Shown here: in pieces, positions 1 through 10,199 of the stretch
Layout of the letters: each line of letters begins with the position of its first letter
How positions within the stretch are numbered: position 1 is the first letter of the stretch
Assembly: GCA_002682825.1 (NCBI GenBank)
Contig: NOKP01000029.1
Span: forward strand, 434,001 to 498,000
DNA from: Neonectria sp. B-13
Taxonomy: Eukaryota > Ascomycota > Sordariomycetes > Hypocreales > Nectriaceae
Direction of reading: 5' to 3'
DNA length: 64,000 nt
The notes under the pieces: model-generated
What the model was told of the DNA's origin: nothing
The model's input: only the letters and a program-made list of their open reading frames with translations
The model's database searches: none
Made by a program: the position numbers and the translations under genes

Positions 1-2227
1 TGGAGCCGGCATTGGGCTGGTACCCGGCGATGTCGATCAGTGTTATCTCGGATTGGCCATCAAGCATGACCAAACTACCATGATGGACCTGTTGATCAAT
101 TGCGGCGCTGAGATGGAGGCAACGGAATGTTGGGTCAAGGGTCAGTTCTCGGACGAAGAAATCCCTTTGACTGCTCTCTGCATGGCGAGCATGGAAAGTA
201 ACATTGGAGCGGCTGAGGTTTTACTGAAAGCCGGGGCAAAGCTCGGCGTGGGTGCATTGCATCGTGCAGCTGAGCATGGTCACCGAGATATGGTCAAGTA
301 TCTGCTGGATCAAGGAGACGACCCTGGAGGGAGGGATCTCTTTTGTGGGGGCATGACAGCACTTCACCTAGCTGCTCGCGCTGGGAGTGAGTCGACAATT
401 GATCTTCTGCTCGCGCGAGGAGCAAATGTCGATGACATGGACGGCCAGGGCTGGACTTCGCTTCACCATGCCACCATGTTAATGGATCCAAGTTTGATCA
501 TGTGCCTGGTCAGACACGGTGCTGACGTCAAGGCCAAGACCAACAAAGGCCAGACGGCGCTTCATCTGGTCGCTCAGTCGGTTCCCATGGCCAACAAGCC
601 CACAACACCTGGCGTGTTGGAGACTCAAATAACACGGATCCTGCTTAACAACGGCCTTGAAATCAACAGCACTGACCGTCATGGGAAGACAGCACTGCAT
701 TATGCGGCCGAGAAGACCCATATAGCCATGGCCAAGGCTCTCCTAGACCACTGCGCCGTTATTGACACGGTAGACTCAAACGGTGCAACAGCCTTACACT
801 TGGCGGTTGGAAGTTACTCGCCTTTCAAGCCGACCCCCTCGCGTCCTAATCACACTTTGGAAAGACTGGAGATGTCTCGGCTACTCATAGAAAGGGGCGC
901 CAATTCCAGCCTGAGGGACTACAAAGGCCGGACAGTGCTTTTCAGAGCGGCGGCAACCAGGACGTATTGTCTATGCGATCTTCTTCTTCGACAAGGACTA
1001 CAGCCGTCGGAAATGTGTGGAGAGGAGGAGATGATGCATTATCCCCACGTCAATGAACTTCAACAGGTGGTGGACGGTTGGAGGTCGCCCCAATCTAGAG
1101 GCACAGATGGCAATTCAGGTGATACGAACTACGCGAATGACGAGCACGAATCCCAAGACGCCCTTCGCCAAAACCGCATTCTTGACTTCATCAACGCACT
1201 AAATGAAGCATGGGCTGTGATTTGGAGGTTTCCTCAAACGGATAGTATTGGCGAACCTTGCTTTCTGAATCCGAAACCGACTCATCCCCAAGAGGATCCC
1301 CAAAAGGCTTTGGCGATGCAAATGTTGTTTGAGATGGCTGCATATATCTTGGCGACCCAGAATCCTTCAGCTGAATGGCTGGTAGGTGTCCTTAGCTGGG
1401 GGTATGATGCCGCTGTACAAATAATCATGCCCCAGAAAGAAAACGACAACACCATCAGTCGCGAGGAGATAACCAAAGCAGTCATTACTCTGAGTAAAAA
1501 AGGCGATGACGAAGCTTTAGGCACTGTTCTTGAAGTTTGCCCCGGCATTTTATCCGAGACGGCCTTCAACGAGGCTATTTGGCAGGCGATTCGTTTTGGG
1601 TGGGAGCCGTGTTTTCGGCGGCTTTTTGATGTGAGAGTGGAGACCTACACACACCATAGTCGACACTTTGACAGGTCTCGCTACTCTCGACTTTTTGAAA
1701 AACTCCTACATTGGGGAGAGGAAGCGAGACATTATATCACAGCTAACAGCTTTGAAGCGCATGTTTGTGAGGACAACCAGGCCACCATTATCAACATGCT
1801 CCTCAGTCTTGGAGATGGTATTGGAGAAGACCGACACAATTCTTTCCTGTTGCAAGCAGCGCAAGCAGACCAGTTGCCGATTGTTAAGTTACTACTGGCC
1901 CATGGCGCCAATATCAACGGGACGAATGCCGGCGGCGAAACAGCCATGAAATGCGCTCTGTCGAAGAAGAACGAGAAGATGGCTTTCTTCCTTCTGGCAG
2001 CAGGGGCGGATTTCGATGAAACGGAGACAATGGCAGAGATAATATGCTACCGCCTAGCAAGGAACCTAGCAGGCCTTAGCCCGGAGGTTGTGGTGCGACT
2101 TCTTAACTTATTACCCGAGCGGTTTAAGTTCAGCGAAAGCGACGTGATTACGTTTCGAGATTGGACGGTAAAGAATCAGTATACCTGCTACAGTATTCTT
2201 GATAGCTTTTCGAGACATGTAGACTGA
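1..2227 (+). CDS. Ankyrin repeat protein, 5' end outside the window
   Basis: The frame is open from base 2 to a TGA at 2225-2227, giving 741 visible residues with no stop or obvious intron. The sequence upstream of the first in-window initiator still reads as ankyrin-like protein, so the true start lies left of base 1. Ankyrin units are clear in two blocks, roughly residues 60-340 (for example ALHRAAEHGHRDMVKYLL and TALHLAARAGSESTIDLLL) and again near the C-terminus (LLQAAQADQLPIVKLLLAHG). They are separated by about 280 residues without repeats that are probably helical. Ankyrin stacks bind protein partners; in fungi such proteins are often the C-terminal part of STAND/NLR-type receptors, but no NTPase is visible here, so whether this is a receptor or a free ankyrin protein is open. 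Confidence 0.85.
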   Translation, partial: GAGIGLVPGDVDQCYLGLAIKHDQTTMMDLLINCGAEMEATECWVKGQFSDEEIPLTALCMASMESNIGAAEVLLKAGAKLGVGALHRAAEHGHRDMVKYLLDQGDDPGGRDLFCGGMTALHLAARAGSESTIDLLLARGANVDDMDGQGWTSLHHATMLMDPSLIMCLVRHGADVKAKTNKGQTALHLVAQSVPMANKPTTPGVLETQITRILLNNGLEINSTDRHGKTALHYAAEKTHIAMAKALLDHCAVIDTVDSNGATALHLAVGSYSPFKPTPSRPNHTLERLEMSRLLIERGANSSLRDYKGRTVLFRAAATRTYCLCDLLLRQGLQPSEMCGEEEMMHYPHVNELQQVVDGWRSPQSRGTDGNSGDTNYANDEHESQDALRQNRILDFINALNEAWAVIWRFPQTDSIGEPCFLNPKPTHPQEDPQKALAMQMLFEMAAYILATQNPSAEWLVGVLSWGYDAAVQIIMPQKENDNTISREEITKAVITLSKKGDDEALGTVLEVCPGILSETAFNEAIWQAIRFGWEPCFRRLFDVRVETYTHHSRHFDRSRYSRLFEKLLHWGEEARHYITANSFEAHVCEDNQATIINMLLSLGDGIGEDRHNSFLLQAAQADQLPIVKLLLAHGANINGTNAGGETAMKCALSKKNEKMAFFLLAAGADFDETETMAEIICYRLARNLAGLSPEVVVRLLNLLPERFKFSESDVITFRDWTVKNQYTCYSILDSFSRHVD

Positions 2228-3032
2228 TATGAAAGAGCCTAAGGAGCCCTGAGTTGCTCAAACGAGACAGTCCGTTTGTTGTTCATCTGAAGCTAGCAGC
2301 ATGTGAAATGAAACTTTTATCTCGACCGATTCCATGGAGTGTGGCTTCTTGCTACTAGTATCATAATGCATTCAAGCAATGCCGTCAGCTTTATTATCCA
2401 TAAAGTCATCGGATTGTCTGCGAAGTATGCAAAGCTTTTCCCCTAGACCACCAGAGTCGAGGACCTGGGCCCAGAGCCCGCCTTCAGCCGTCCAAGGCTC
2501 TTGCAGATTTGCCCGTAAGTAAATCCTTCCTTGATGACTGGGCCGTGGCGTTGATAAACTTTCTCATGTGCGATGTGAACGAACTAGAAACAGGAAGCTT
2601 TTCATTCACATCAAGAACTCACACTGGTAATCAGTCATTTGTTTAGAAGGGGGAAATTGTACTGAAACCACAATGAAGATTGGTAGATCTGCTGAGTGCG
2701 AGGATATCCGGAAACAGAGCCACGTTGAATGAAGACACCACATCTTGACCAGTATTGGCTTGTCATCAATATAGAGCAATAAATGAGTGTTTAAACTACA
2801 TGCTATCGAGTTGCAACATTTTCAAACTTCGCTCGAATCTGGTAAACGACGACTGGCACAGGGATGAGGGGATCACGTGAATTCGCGTCATTAACGTGCT
2901 ATATCGTACTCTTGAATCCTAAAGCTGTCCTAGATACCCAACTCAGACCTGAGAGCGCAACTTGCACCGCATTTTGTCTGATTCATTCTGGAAATATCGA
3001 AATCCCAAGTACCCTTATTTATTTTCTCAATC
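2228..3032. other. Intergenic, about 0.8 kb
   Basis: No convincing coding sequence. The part next to the downstream gene contains a CACGTG E-box-like palindrome at about 2872-2877, about 155 bases before the ATG at 3033. It is a candidate upstream element on sequence alone; nothing else was recognised. Confidence 0.4.
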
Positions 3033-3730
3033 ATGGCTCGGACACGCAGTTCCAAGGCTGAGACCAAGTCATCGCGCAAACAAACAACCATCTCGAGGGC
3101 CTTCTTCAAACACAACACGGCAACACCGTCGCCTTCAACTCCAAAAATCAAACCCAACGCTAAGAGCAGACAAAGCACCAAGCCTGAGCCAACCAAATCC
3201 TCCTCCGTCGCGTCGGAACGCGTCCAAACCGACGTGCTCTTGGCCATTCAGCCCATTCACCTCAACAACATTGCCAATCAACAAAAGAACCATGAGTACC
3301 GAAATTACCGGCTGTGCGATGGTGTACAACGTTTGTGGTTTTATGAGACGCGAGGCACCAAGCAGGACAAAGGATCCGCAGCAATCACGCAAGTCCCACT
3401 CAACAAGTCTTCCGCAGTTGCGTGTTCTGGGCTAACTCTCTTAGACATGTCGCCACTATTCCCTCAGATATCCGCCATAGACCTGGAAGTGTACCAGAAG
3501 TTCCTTTTGGTGTTGATAACGCTGAGTTCAATGCTAGCTCTGAACAGGCCGGTTTTGGGTACCCGATTCTTGAACTTTACCGACTGGCCAAACCTATCAC
3601 ACTCGACGAGATGAAGAAAACCTGGGGAATGGGAGCTCCAATGGGATGGCGATATGTGAAGATGGACATGTGGCAAGATCGATGGGGAGACGATGAGAGT
3701 AGGGAGGACAAAGTAACGCGGATTTTCTAA
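3033..3730 (+). CDS. ASCH/PUA-like domain protein with a GC-AG intron
   Basis: Two exons, 3033-3388 and 3445-3730, give 213 aa. The 56-nt intron has a GCAAGT donor at 3389, a GGCTAACTC branch region and a TTAG acceptor at 3444. Only this GC donor keeps the frame and joins GSAAIT to HVATIP. Residues 1-65 are basic and low-complexity (nuclear-signal-like). From about residue 70 an ASCH/EVE-like fold is suggested by LLAIQPIHLNNIANQQKNHE followed by EYR and LWFYETR, matching the pattern IxPxxxxxIxxxxKxxEYR of ASCH domains. The C-terminal half (PFGVDNAEFN, YRLAKPITLDEMKKTWGMG) completes a fungal version of the fold. ASCH/PUA-like domains bind RNA or modified nucleotides; that role here is inferred from the fold resemblance. 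The gene looks intact. Confidence 0.75.
3389..3444 (+). other. GC-AG intron of the ASCH-like gene
   Basis: GCAAGT at the 5' end is the usual form of minor GC donors, with the exon ending in phase 2. A CTAAC branch motif lies about 10 nt before the acceptor. The nearest GT donors (3393, 3407) either break the frame or leave an intron of only 38 nt. Confidence 0.75.
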
Positions 3731-5182
3731 AGCTGGCACCCACGCGGATTTGTCCGTGTCAGAATTACCTGCCGTCTCCCCCCGAACTATTAAACACCGT
3801 AGTCCTAGAGTACTAAGTTGTATGACGTCTAATGTCCAGTAAATATTTACGACAGCCCTAGGTTAACGAGTGCTCTACTGAATGACTGCCGAGGACTAAC
3901 CTATTTAATTCGGAAAGTGTCATGTCCTCGTCCTCTATATAACACCCATATGCCGGGCAAGACTGCGTTTCTTTTCACTGGCCTCGAAACTCTATCCGGA
4001 GCCCGGGTGTCTTAATATTGTCACCTTTCATGTTTCGGTCCAACGCCAAAGTTGGGAAATGGAAGGATAAAACGGCGGAGAGCAGGAGAACACAGAGCAG
4101 GAGCTACGAAGCAGAGATTTGTACCCTGATGACGTGACAAGCAACTGCATACGATCCGACCAATTACATATTCCATCTTAGGGAAATAATTGTGAGCCTA
4201 CCCAGATGTTGTGCGTGCTGGAGAGCCTGCAAGTCGTGATAGGTGTGGCGGCAGGTTTGATAGCGGAGACATCGCGTGCGTCCAAGAGCAGAAGGGATAA
4301 GACAACAGCATCCCATAGGCTGCTGAACGCATGGAGAGGAGTGAGTTCTGTTAAATAGACAAGTACAAAATAAATAGGAAACAAGTACGAGGGTAAGGAT
4401 GAGTGGTAAATACGTTGCAGGTTGAAGTAAAGTTGGGGATTAGTGTCATCACAGCACAGACTGGCGTCAAATGTCAGCATTGGCGCCGTCACCGAGGTAG
4501 ATTAAATTCCAGCAAAATTAGGCGCTTTGAAACTCAGTTCGTAAGCACGAGCAACTACTGTCACTTAAAGATACATGGAAGTATTCTGCATGTAGTCAAC
4601 TAATCTTCCTGCCTCCCCTTTCAAGGCGACTAGTCTCGTCCTTTTTCTAACCAATACACCCAAAATGTGGTAGTTTCCCAGCAATACATTAGCATGACAG
4701 AGACTTGTGCAGCGCTTTTTGCGCGGGCAACTCCGTCTTGCCTTGTTGCCTTGCCTTTTCCACCTTGCCGAAGCCTGATAACCAGCCGAAACATCCGGAA
4801 TCGCCCCCAAAACGCCTCAGCGCCTGCGGTACGCCACTTGCTGCACCTTTTGACGCTATGGGTACGGCCTGAACCTGATTCACTCCGCCCTCGCGCCACA
4901 CGGTCTGGAGCCTACACTGAGTGACTTGGGGGTACTTGGCCCTGTACGAGACCCGGTAGTTTGCGACCCTGTGCTTGAAAATGCCTTTCAGCGGGGAAAT
5001 ACGAATATTCTGTTGCGGAATGCCCTGTGGCTTGGACCTTGGCGGAACAGAGGTTGAGAGGTTGAATTCGTGCCTGGCCTGCGGGCGCCTGAAGACCGAG
5101 ACACAGTCCAAAGTCCACCACGGCTGCTCAAACCTCTTTGCTGTGAACACCATCCCTTTCCACTCGGTTATCTTTGCCATGC
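3731..5182. other. Intergenic, about 1.45 kb
   Basis: Open frames on both strands here (for example a 230-aa frame on the minus strand at 4689-5381) show no recognisable motif or codon pattern. A 5' exon of the next gene could lie in 4900-5180, but I could not define one. Confidence 0.35.
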
Positions 5183-7309
5183 ATGTCGTCCTCACCCAAC
5201 TCGCTTTGGTCACTATCACCCTTGGGGAGGGGGGCGGCCTGGCAGGACCCGCTCCGTAGAACGACTGCCATCTCGAGCCTCCAAAACGACAAATACGACC
5301 AGTTCCCTCTATTGGAGGTGCAGGCCTTGACGGACAACCTGTTGCGAAACTCGCGAAACTCGTACACCGGTCTTCTCTCACGTGGCATCAAGCCCCAGTC
5401 CCATGAGTGCGAACAACTGCTCGTCTCCGAGACGAGCAAGCTGAGGGATGAGACCTTTGCCGAAGAAGCAGGTCTCTTGGCCTGTCTACATGCCCTCCCA
5501 CCGGACGTTGCCTACGGACAGCTCATCGATCTTCAAGAAAGAAGCGAGGTGCCCGACCATTTCTTCCGCCGCCGGGTCCGAGCCTACCTGCAGTGCCTAA
5601 TACTGGCATGCAAAGTGCGACCAGAATTCTTTCATGAAGATACCCCCGCGGCCGCAAAGGAGTTATTTGAGGTGGTACGGGAATACGAGACCGGTGACGA
5701 CTTCCCGCCGGTGCTCCGCGTTCTCCGAACTGTTGGCGAAAAGACATGCGAGGACTTTTTGCCCGTTAGGTTTGTCCGCAAGACACTCCAGTATGTCTGC
5801 TACAAGGACAACCTCGACAAAGAACTGCAGAACCTGTCCAGGGCTCACAGGTGGTTTTCCGCCTGCCAGCTCGTCGGTGGGTTGAGACAAGTGTGTGGTC
5901 TGGAGATGCCTGCTGGCCTCATCCAAGAAGTCTTCCCTCAAGTCTCCATGTGGGGATCATGGACGCCAGACCCGACCAGAATCCGACTGTGGGAGGAGCC
6001 AATCCTTCATCCTTACCGAAATGCTTTGGCGCGCATCTTCGACCTCGAGGGGCCAGACGTGACAGGAAACCAGCTAAATACCCTTCGGCGATCCAGCCCC
6101 GGCATCTTCGGTGGACAGGTCTACAACCTCCCTGCAAGGAATGGCCGATTCATTCTAGATGACCTACTTTCCGTGTTTGATGCAGCAGTGAAAAGAGGTG
6201 TCGAAGCTCTCCAACTGTTCATTACCGTTTGCGTTGAACCAAGGGCGATCAACTGGCATTCCCTCGAGCGTGTCGAAGCAGCGTTGGAGCTGGCATCGGT
6301 ATCCGACATTCAAAAGCTCAATCACTTCCTCCGCGTGATTCGAGGCAGCGATTCGTCCCAGAAGATGCAGGCTATATATGTCACGTTGCCAGTTATACAG
6401 TCCACGGCTCGACTACAGAGCTTGTTTGGCAAGACCGGCGATATTGCATACCTTGGGCCTCAAATTCTATCTGAGGCGCAAGCACAGCTATGCAATAAAC
6501 TAGACGGCGGAAACCCCAGTCAAGTGTTTGCACTACAGGTCGTTCGTTTAGGCCGGGCTCTCGCCTCGGCAACTTGGCTTCACGAGCACTGGACCGAAGA
6601 GTACGTCGGGATGCTGCAAAACATACCCAAGGAAAGCGCCATTTCTCTTACCTTCCAGATGATGGCCACTTCGGCCCGGGAAAGCCATCAAGTACACCGA
6701 GATGCCATCGCAGCTCTCGTTTGCGCCAGCAGTCCCCGTGGTTTATCCTCAAGAGCAGTGGACATCGTAGCATTTACACTCTTGTTGGACGACCCAATAT
6801 GGTCCGTGCCGCTTGATCGCGACCGAAACACACTGCGAGAACACTTCCTGCGAGAGATGAGGCGGGGATTTGATTCATCAGACGCCATCGCCTGCGTGAA
6901 GCAGGCGCAAAAGGAACACGACACATTCGTACGCGAACTGGGCGACCTGGTCGGAGTGGACACGGACCTGGCCTGCGTCAATCTGACGGCGTACCTTGCG
7001 CGATCCATGATCAAAGGAAACCACGTCCAACCTCCAGCAGAGTGTTGGCGACGATTATTAATGCGAAAAATGCGCCATAGGCCGGCCGGTTTGTTGGAGC
7101 GTTGCGGCAAGGCGCTGACATCGACGACGTGGCTGGATTGGAGACGTAATCTGCAGTGTCTATACGGCACCAGACACTACGATCCCGAAGGAGGACTTGG
7201 GTTTACACCGGAAAGGTTCAATGAAATTACAGCCCGGAAGATTGCTATTGGAAGGATGGTGAGCACGAGCACGTATTCGACGGCCAGCACAGGGCCAGGG
7301 ATGGACTGA
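5183..7309 (+). CDS. Unrecognised 708-aa helical protein
   Basis: ATG at 5183 opens a single 709-codon frame to TGA at 7307-7309 without an intron. The frame is also open a little upstream, so an earlier exon is possible; 5183 is the first ATG in the frame. I do not recognise the family. The protein is rich in Leu, Arg and Glu and looks almost entirely alpha-helical from about residue 50 on, without transmembrane segments, signal peptide or a cysteine or histidine cluster. The last ~20 residues are Ser/Thr-rich. The length and helical repeat-like texture would fit a scaffold or solenoid protein, but no repeat unit could be phased. Codon use is normal for the window. Confidence 0.65.
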   Translation: MSSSPNSLWSLSPLGRGAAWQDPLRRTTAISSLQNDKYDQFPLLEVQALTDNLLRNSRNSYTGLLSRGIKPQSHECEQLLVSETSKLRDETFAEEAGLLACLHALPPDVAYGQLIDLQERSEVPDHFFRRRVRAYLQCLILACKVRPEFFHEDTPAAAKELFEVVREYETGDDFPPVLRVLRTVGEKTCEDFLPVRFVRKTLQYVCYKDNLDKELQNLSRAHRWFSACQLVGGLRQVCGLEMPAGLIQEVFPQVSMWGSWTPDPTRIRLWEEPILHPYRNALARIFDLEGPDVTGNQLNTLRRSSPGIFGGQVYNLPARNGRFILDDLLSVFDAAVKRGVEALQLFITVCVEPRAINWHSLERVEAALELASVSDIQKLNHFLRVIRGSDSSQKMQAIYVTLPVIQSTARLQSLFGKTGDIAYLGPQILSEAQAQLCNKLDGGNPSQVFALQVVRLGRALASATWLHEHWTEEYVGMLQNIPKESAISLTFQMMATSARESHQVHRDAIAALVCASSPRGLSSRAVDIVAFTLLLDDPIWSVPLDRDRNTLREHFLREMRRGFDSSDAIACVKQAQKEHDTFVRELGDLVGVDTDLACVNLTAYLARSMIKGNHVQPPAECWRRLLMRKMRHRPAGLLERCGKALTSTTWLDWRRNLQCLYGTRHYDPEGGLGFTPERFNEITARKIAIGRMVSTSTYSTASTGPGMD

Positions 7310-7556
7310 GGACACCTCGGAGAGGGCATAGCGACTCAACTTTGGGATTTTCCGGCGTAACTGTCTATATGATACGGTGACTTTGATTCATTTGTTGGCT
7401 CTGGGGGTTGACTTGGGTAATTAAACAGCGAGATAAATTAGACAATCGACTCCTTTCCATGTTCATGTCTATGCATACAAATCTAGTGACATTGTACAGC
7501 ACCAAATAACTTTACACACCCCATTACAATTATTTCCATTTATCCAGACTGGAACA

Positions 7557-8969
7557 TCATTCCTCGGACACCGGAGGGTGCTGTCTTGACGTGAAGCGCT
7601 TTAGCATCTCGCTTGACTTGACTCGCGGCATACTCCCCGGCGTCATCGCGTCCATGCGGATATCCGAGTTAGACGGAGTGCGAAACCCCGACATCCGAAG
7701 GATAGAGGATAGTGCAGATCCGTTGCGAGATCCGAGCGAGCTGTAGTCCTTCCCCTCTTTGGGATCCAGCTCGCCGTACTGAGCGCGCAAGTAAGTGATG
7801 CATTCTCGCGCGGCCTTTCTCTTATCGTCTCGATCCATAGACAAAGACGATGAAAGAGGTCCGGTGTCTAATATCATCTCCAGCTTTTCTTCAACGTCTT
7901 TGAGAAGGTCCTCGAACCGAGGTGACTGCTGCCTGCCGGCGTTGGTGTCGTCTCGCAGCTTGGCGAGTATGTGCTGTCGAATGTCGGACCCGACCAGTTC
8001 GGCGTCATTGCTGCCCATGTCGAAGCCCCGAGTCACGTACCAAGCTATAAACGCCATGGCGATGAGCTGGAAAATGCTTATGACTCCGTACGAGACATCT
8101 TTGGCCAGGACCTGATCTTGGCGCTTGGCTGCTCCTCTGTAGACCTGGGCGACAAGAGCCAACTGCACGATGTAACGAGCCAGTAGCAAAATGGTGGCAA
8201 GGAACAGGAGACCTCGTGTCTGGGAGTTTGGTCAGCTAGTCGATGTATGCTTGATGAGGAAGACTAACCTTGCGGACTTTGCCATTAAGGTGCCTTGCCC
8301 GCCAGATGGCGGCCGCGGCGACGCCGGCGGTCAGAAGACTACAGCCAAAGAAGAGAGTCGCCATAGCTATCTCAAAGTCGTTTCGCTTGGTGGCAATATC
8401 ACCGATGGCGTTCAAATTGACGAATTCCATCCACACAATGGATAAAACCAAGTTCAGGATGGTATAGAACAGCGACACGATGAAGACCAGGAGGTTGACA
8501 AACTTGGCCGCAAACCACAGGAATCCCTGCGTTTTCTTGGTGAACCGGCTTTCAACCTCCCTCCAGACGAGCGTGTATGTGCCCCAGAGTATCAGATTCG
8601 TCGAGCCGATGTGGAAGAATTCCCAAATGGCGGGGAAGACGATGTACCCATACGGGACGGCGACGTTGTAAGTGTGAAGGAATCGGTCGAAGACGACGCC
8701 GAAGTACGAGCTGTTGCCGCATTGTTAGTTCTCTGGGAGTGTCCAGACAGATCGAAAGTGCCCCGAACTCACAAAAATAGAAGAATCGTGCCCAGGCCGA
8801 TGTACCTGAACTCAGGCCATGTCGGAGACGTCTTGTGTGCCAGAAAGTGGAAGCCATAGGCAAGACAAGCCGAGCAAAACCACCAGATGAACACGAACAC
8901 TGCGTCAACCTTACTATCCGACCCAGGGAGGGGCTGCTTGGACAGCGTCCACAGTGTTCTGGTTTCCAT
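7557..8969 (-). CDS. Seven-helix integral membrane protein with a long cytosolic tail
   Basis: Three exons on the minus strand, 8969-8773, 8710-8269 and 8219-7557, give 433 aa. Introns start GTGAGT and GTTAGT and end ACAG and CCAG; both keep frame. Seven hydrophobic segments follow at about residues 21-43, 56-75, 88-114, 133-158, 179-202, 217-240 and 257-276. A hydrophilic tail of about 155 residues carries a Lys/Glu-rich helix and Ser-rich stretches likely to be phosphorylated. The topology is GPCR-like, but no family signature (RTA1, Pth11 CFEM, STE2/3, cAMP receptor) was recognised, so a receptor role is only inferred from shape. The ATG at 8969 precedes the first membrane segment by about 20 residues and no signal peptide is present. 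Confidence 0.8.
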
Positions 8970-10199
8970 GGCTTAGGGAAGATGTGCAACTGGAACGAGT
9001 GAAGATGGACAGAAAGATGGCATTTCCTACCGAGAGGAGATCGAGCACCAGAGCTGTAAAGAAACAGCGCAACGGCACAACATGGAAACAGAGGAATCCC
9101 CTCAAGAGACTCCTCGCCCATCGTCCGACAAGCGGCTCTGCTAATCTAATGACGGTGCCTTGCCCAAAGCCTACTCCAGCCCCAGACGCTAGCTGATATC
9201 TCAGGCTCTTAGTCTCAGCCTTAAGTTGCACTGCATTGCTAATTTCACCGGCGGTTTAAAGGTCACTGGAAGTATCCCCAGTGTCCTCAGCAAGGTACAT
9301 CCAGATACCTTACTCCAGACTTCACTCCGCCCCCCGCTCCAGAGGTCGTGGCACAATGATAAGCCACCGTTGAGAACAGCGCTTCCGGTCCAAACCATGC
9401 GAACCGCGAGTCTCAGACCAGCGTCTCAACGGCCCCCGATCTATCAACATCCCATAGGCTGCTTCGTCCGCCACCCCTCACGCGTGCTTCCGCTAGCGCT
9501 GGAGCTAGACAACGAGGCGTTCCTAGGCTCAGGTGACAGTTATAGGCTTGTTGCATCCGTGGGGTAAAAGTGGAAGTATACGATTACTATGCGTTCGAGG
9601 CTTGCAGAAGCGTAGTTGCTGCTGCGATACCCCAGCAGCCTGATTTCTTAAATTATATTATTGGTTTGTCGATCAATCTGCCCCCCGCAAACCAACAGCT
9701 TGCAGCCGCCGGTCTTTGCAGAGTCACATTGGGGGTAATTACGAATACTAACCGAGTTAGATAAGGCTTATGTTCGACCAGGGGGATCTGATAGCTCGCT
9801 TGACTGAAGCCGACGAGGGACGGACTTGGGGAGGGTCAGGTTGAGTGGTAATACGCCGTGTCGACTGTGCACTTTCAAGCTCGGCTTGGGTATGAGTCTA
9901 CGCCAGCGCATGCTGCCGACGGAATGAGGCTCATTGAAGCGGCAAGTTTGAAACTACCGTCACAGAGAAAGTGGGAGTGTACACACTCTACTGCCTAGTG
10001 GCCATGATCGGAGATGACAGCCCTCTCAACAAAAAGATTGTGTAACAATTACTACGGACATCGGGCCACGAGATTTGTGCCGAGTACGAAGCACACATGA
10101 GCCCTTGTCACTTGTGCCACCCAAATCAAGACAATGTCAGCCGCCAGTGACGCCCAAAGATATAACTGACAATTAATATACATGAAAATAAGTAGACCA
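8970..10199. other. Intergenic, about 1.2 kb
   Basis: This lies between the start of the seven-helix gene and the 3' end of the coiled-coil gene. No coding sequence or repeat was recognised; the first few hundred bases presumably hold the membrane protein's promoter. Confidence 0.35.

Noticed and set aside
3407..3444. 38-nt GT-AG intron in the ASCH-like gene
   Set aside because: Too short and would insert residues absent from the family pattern; the GC-AG alternative fits length, branch site and protein.
4689..5381. 230-codon minus-strand frame
   Set aside because: No motif, overlaps the start of the 708-aa gene and reads as random composition.
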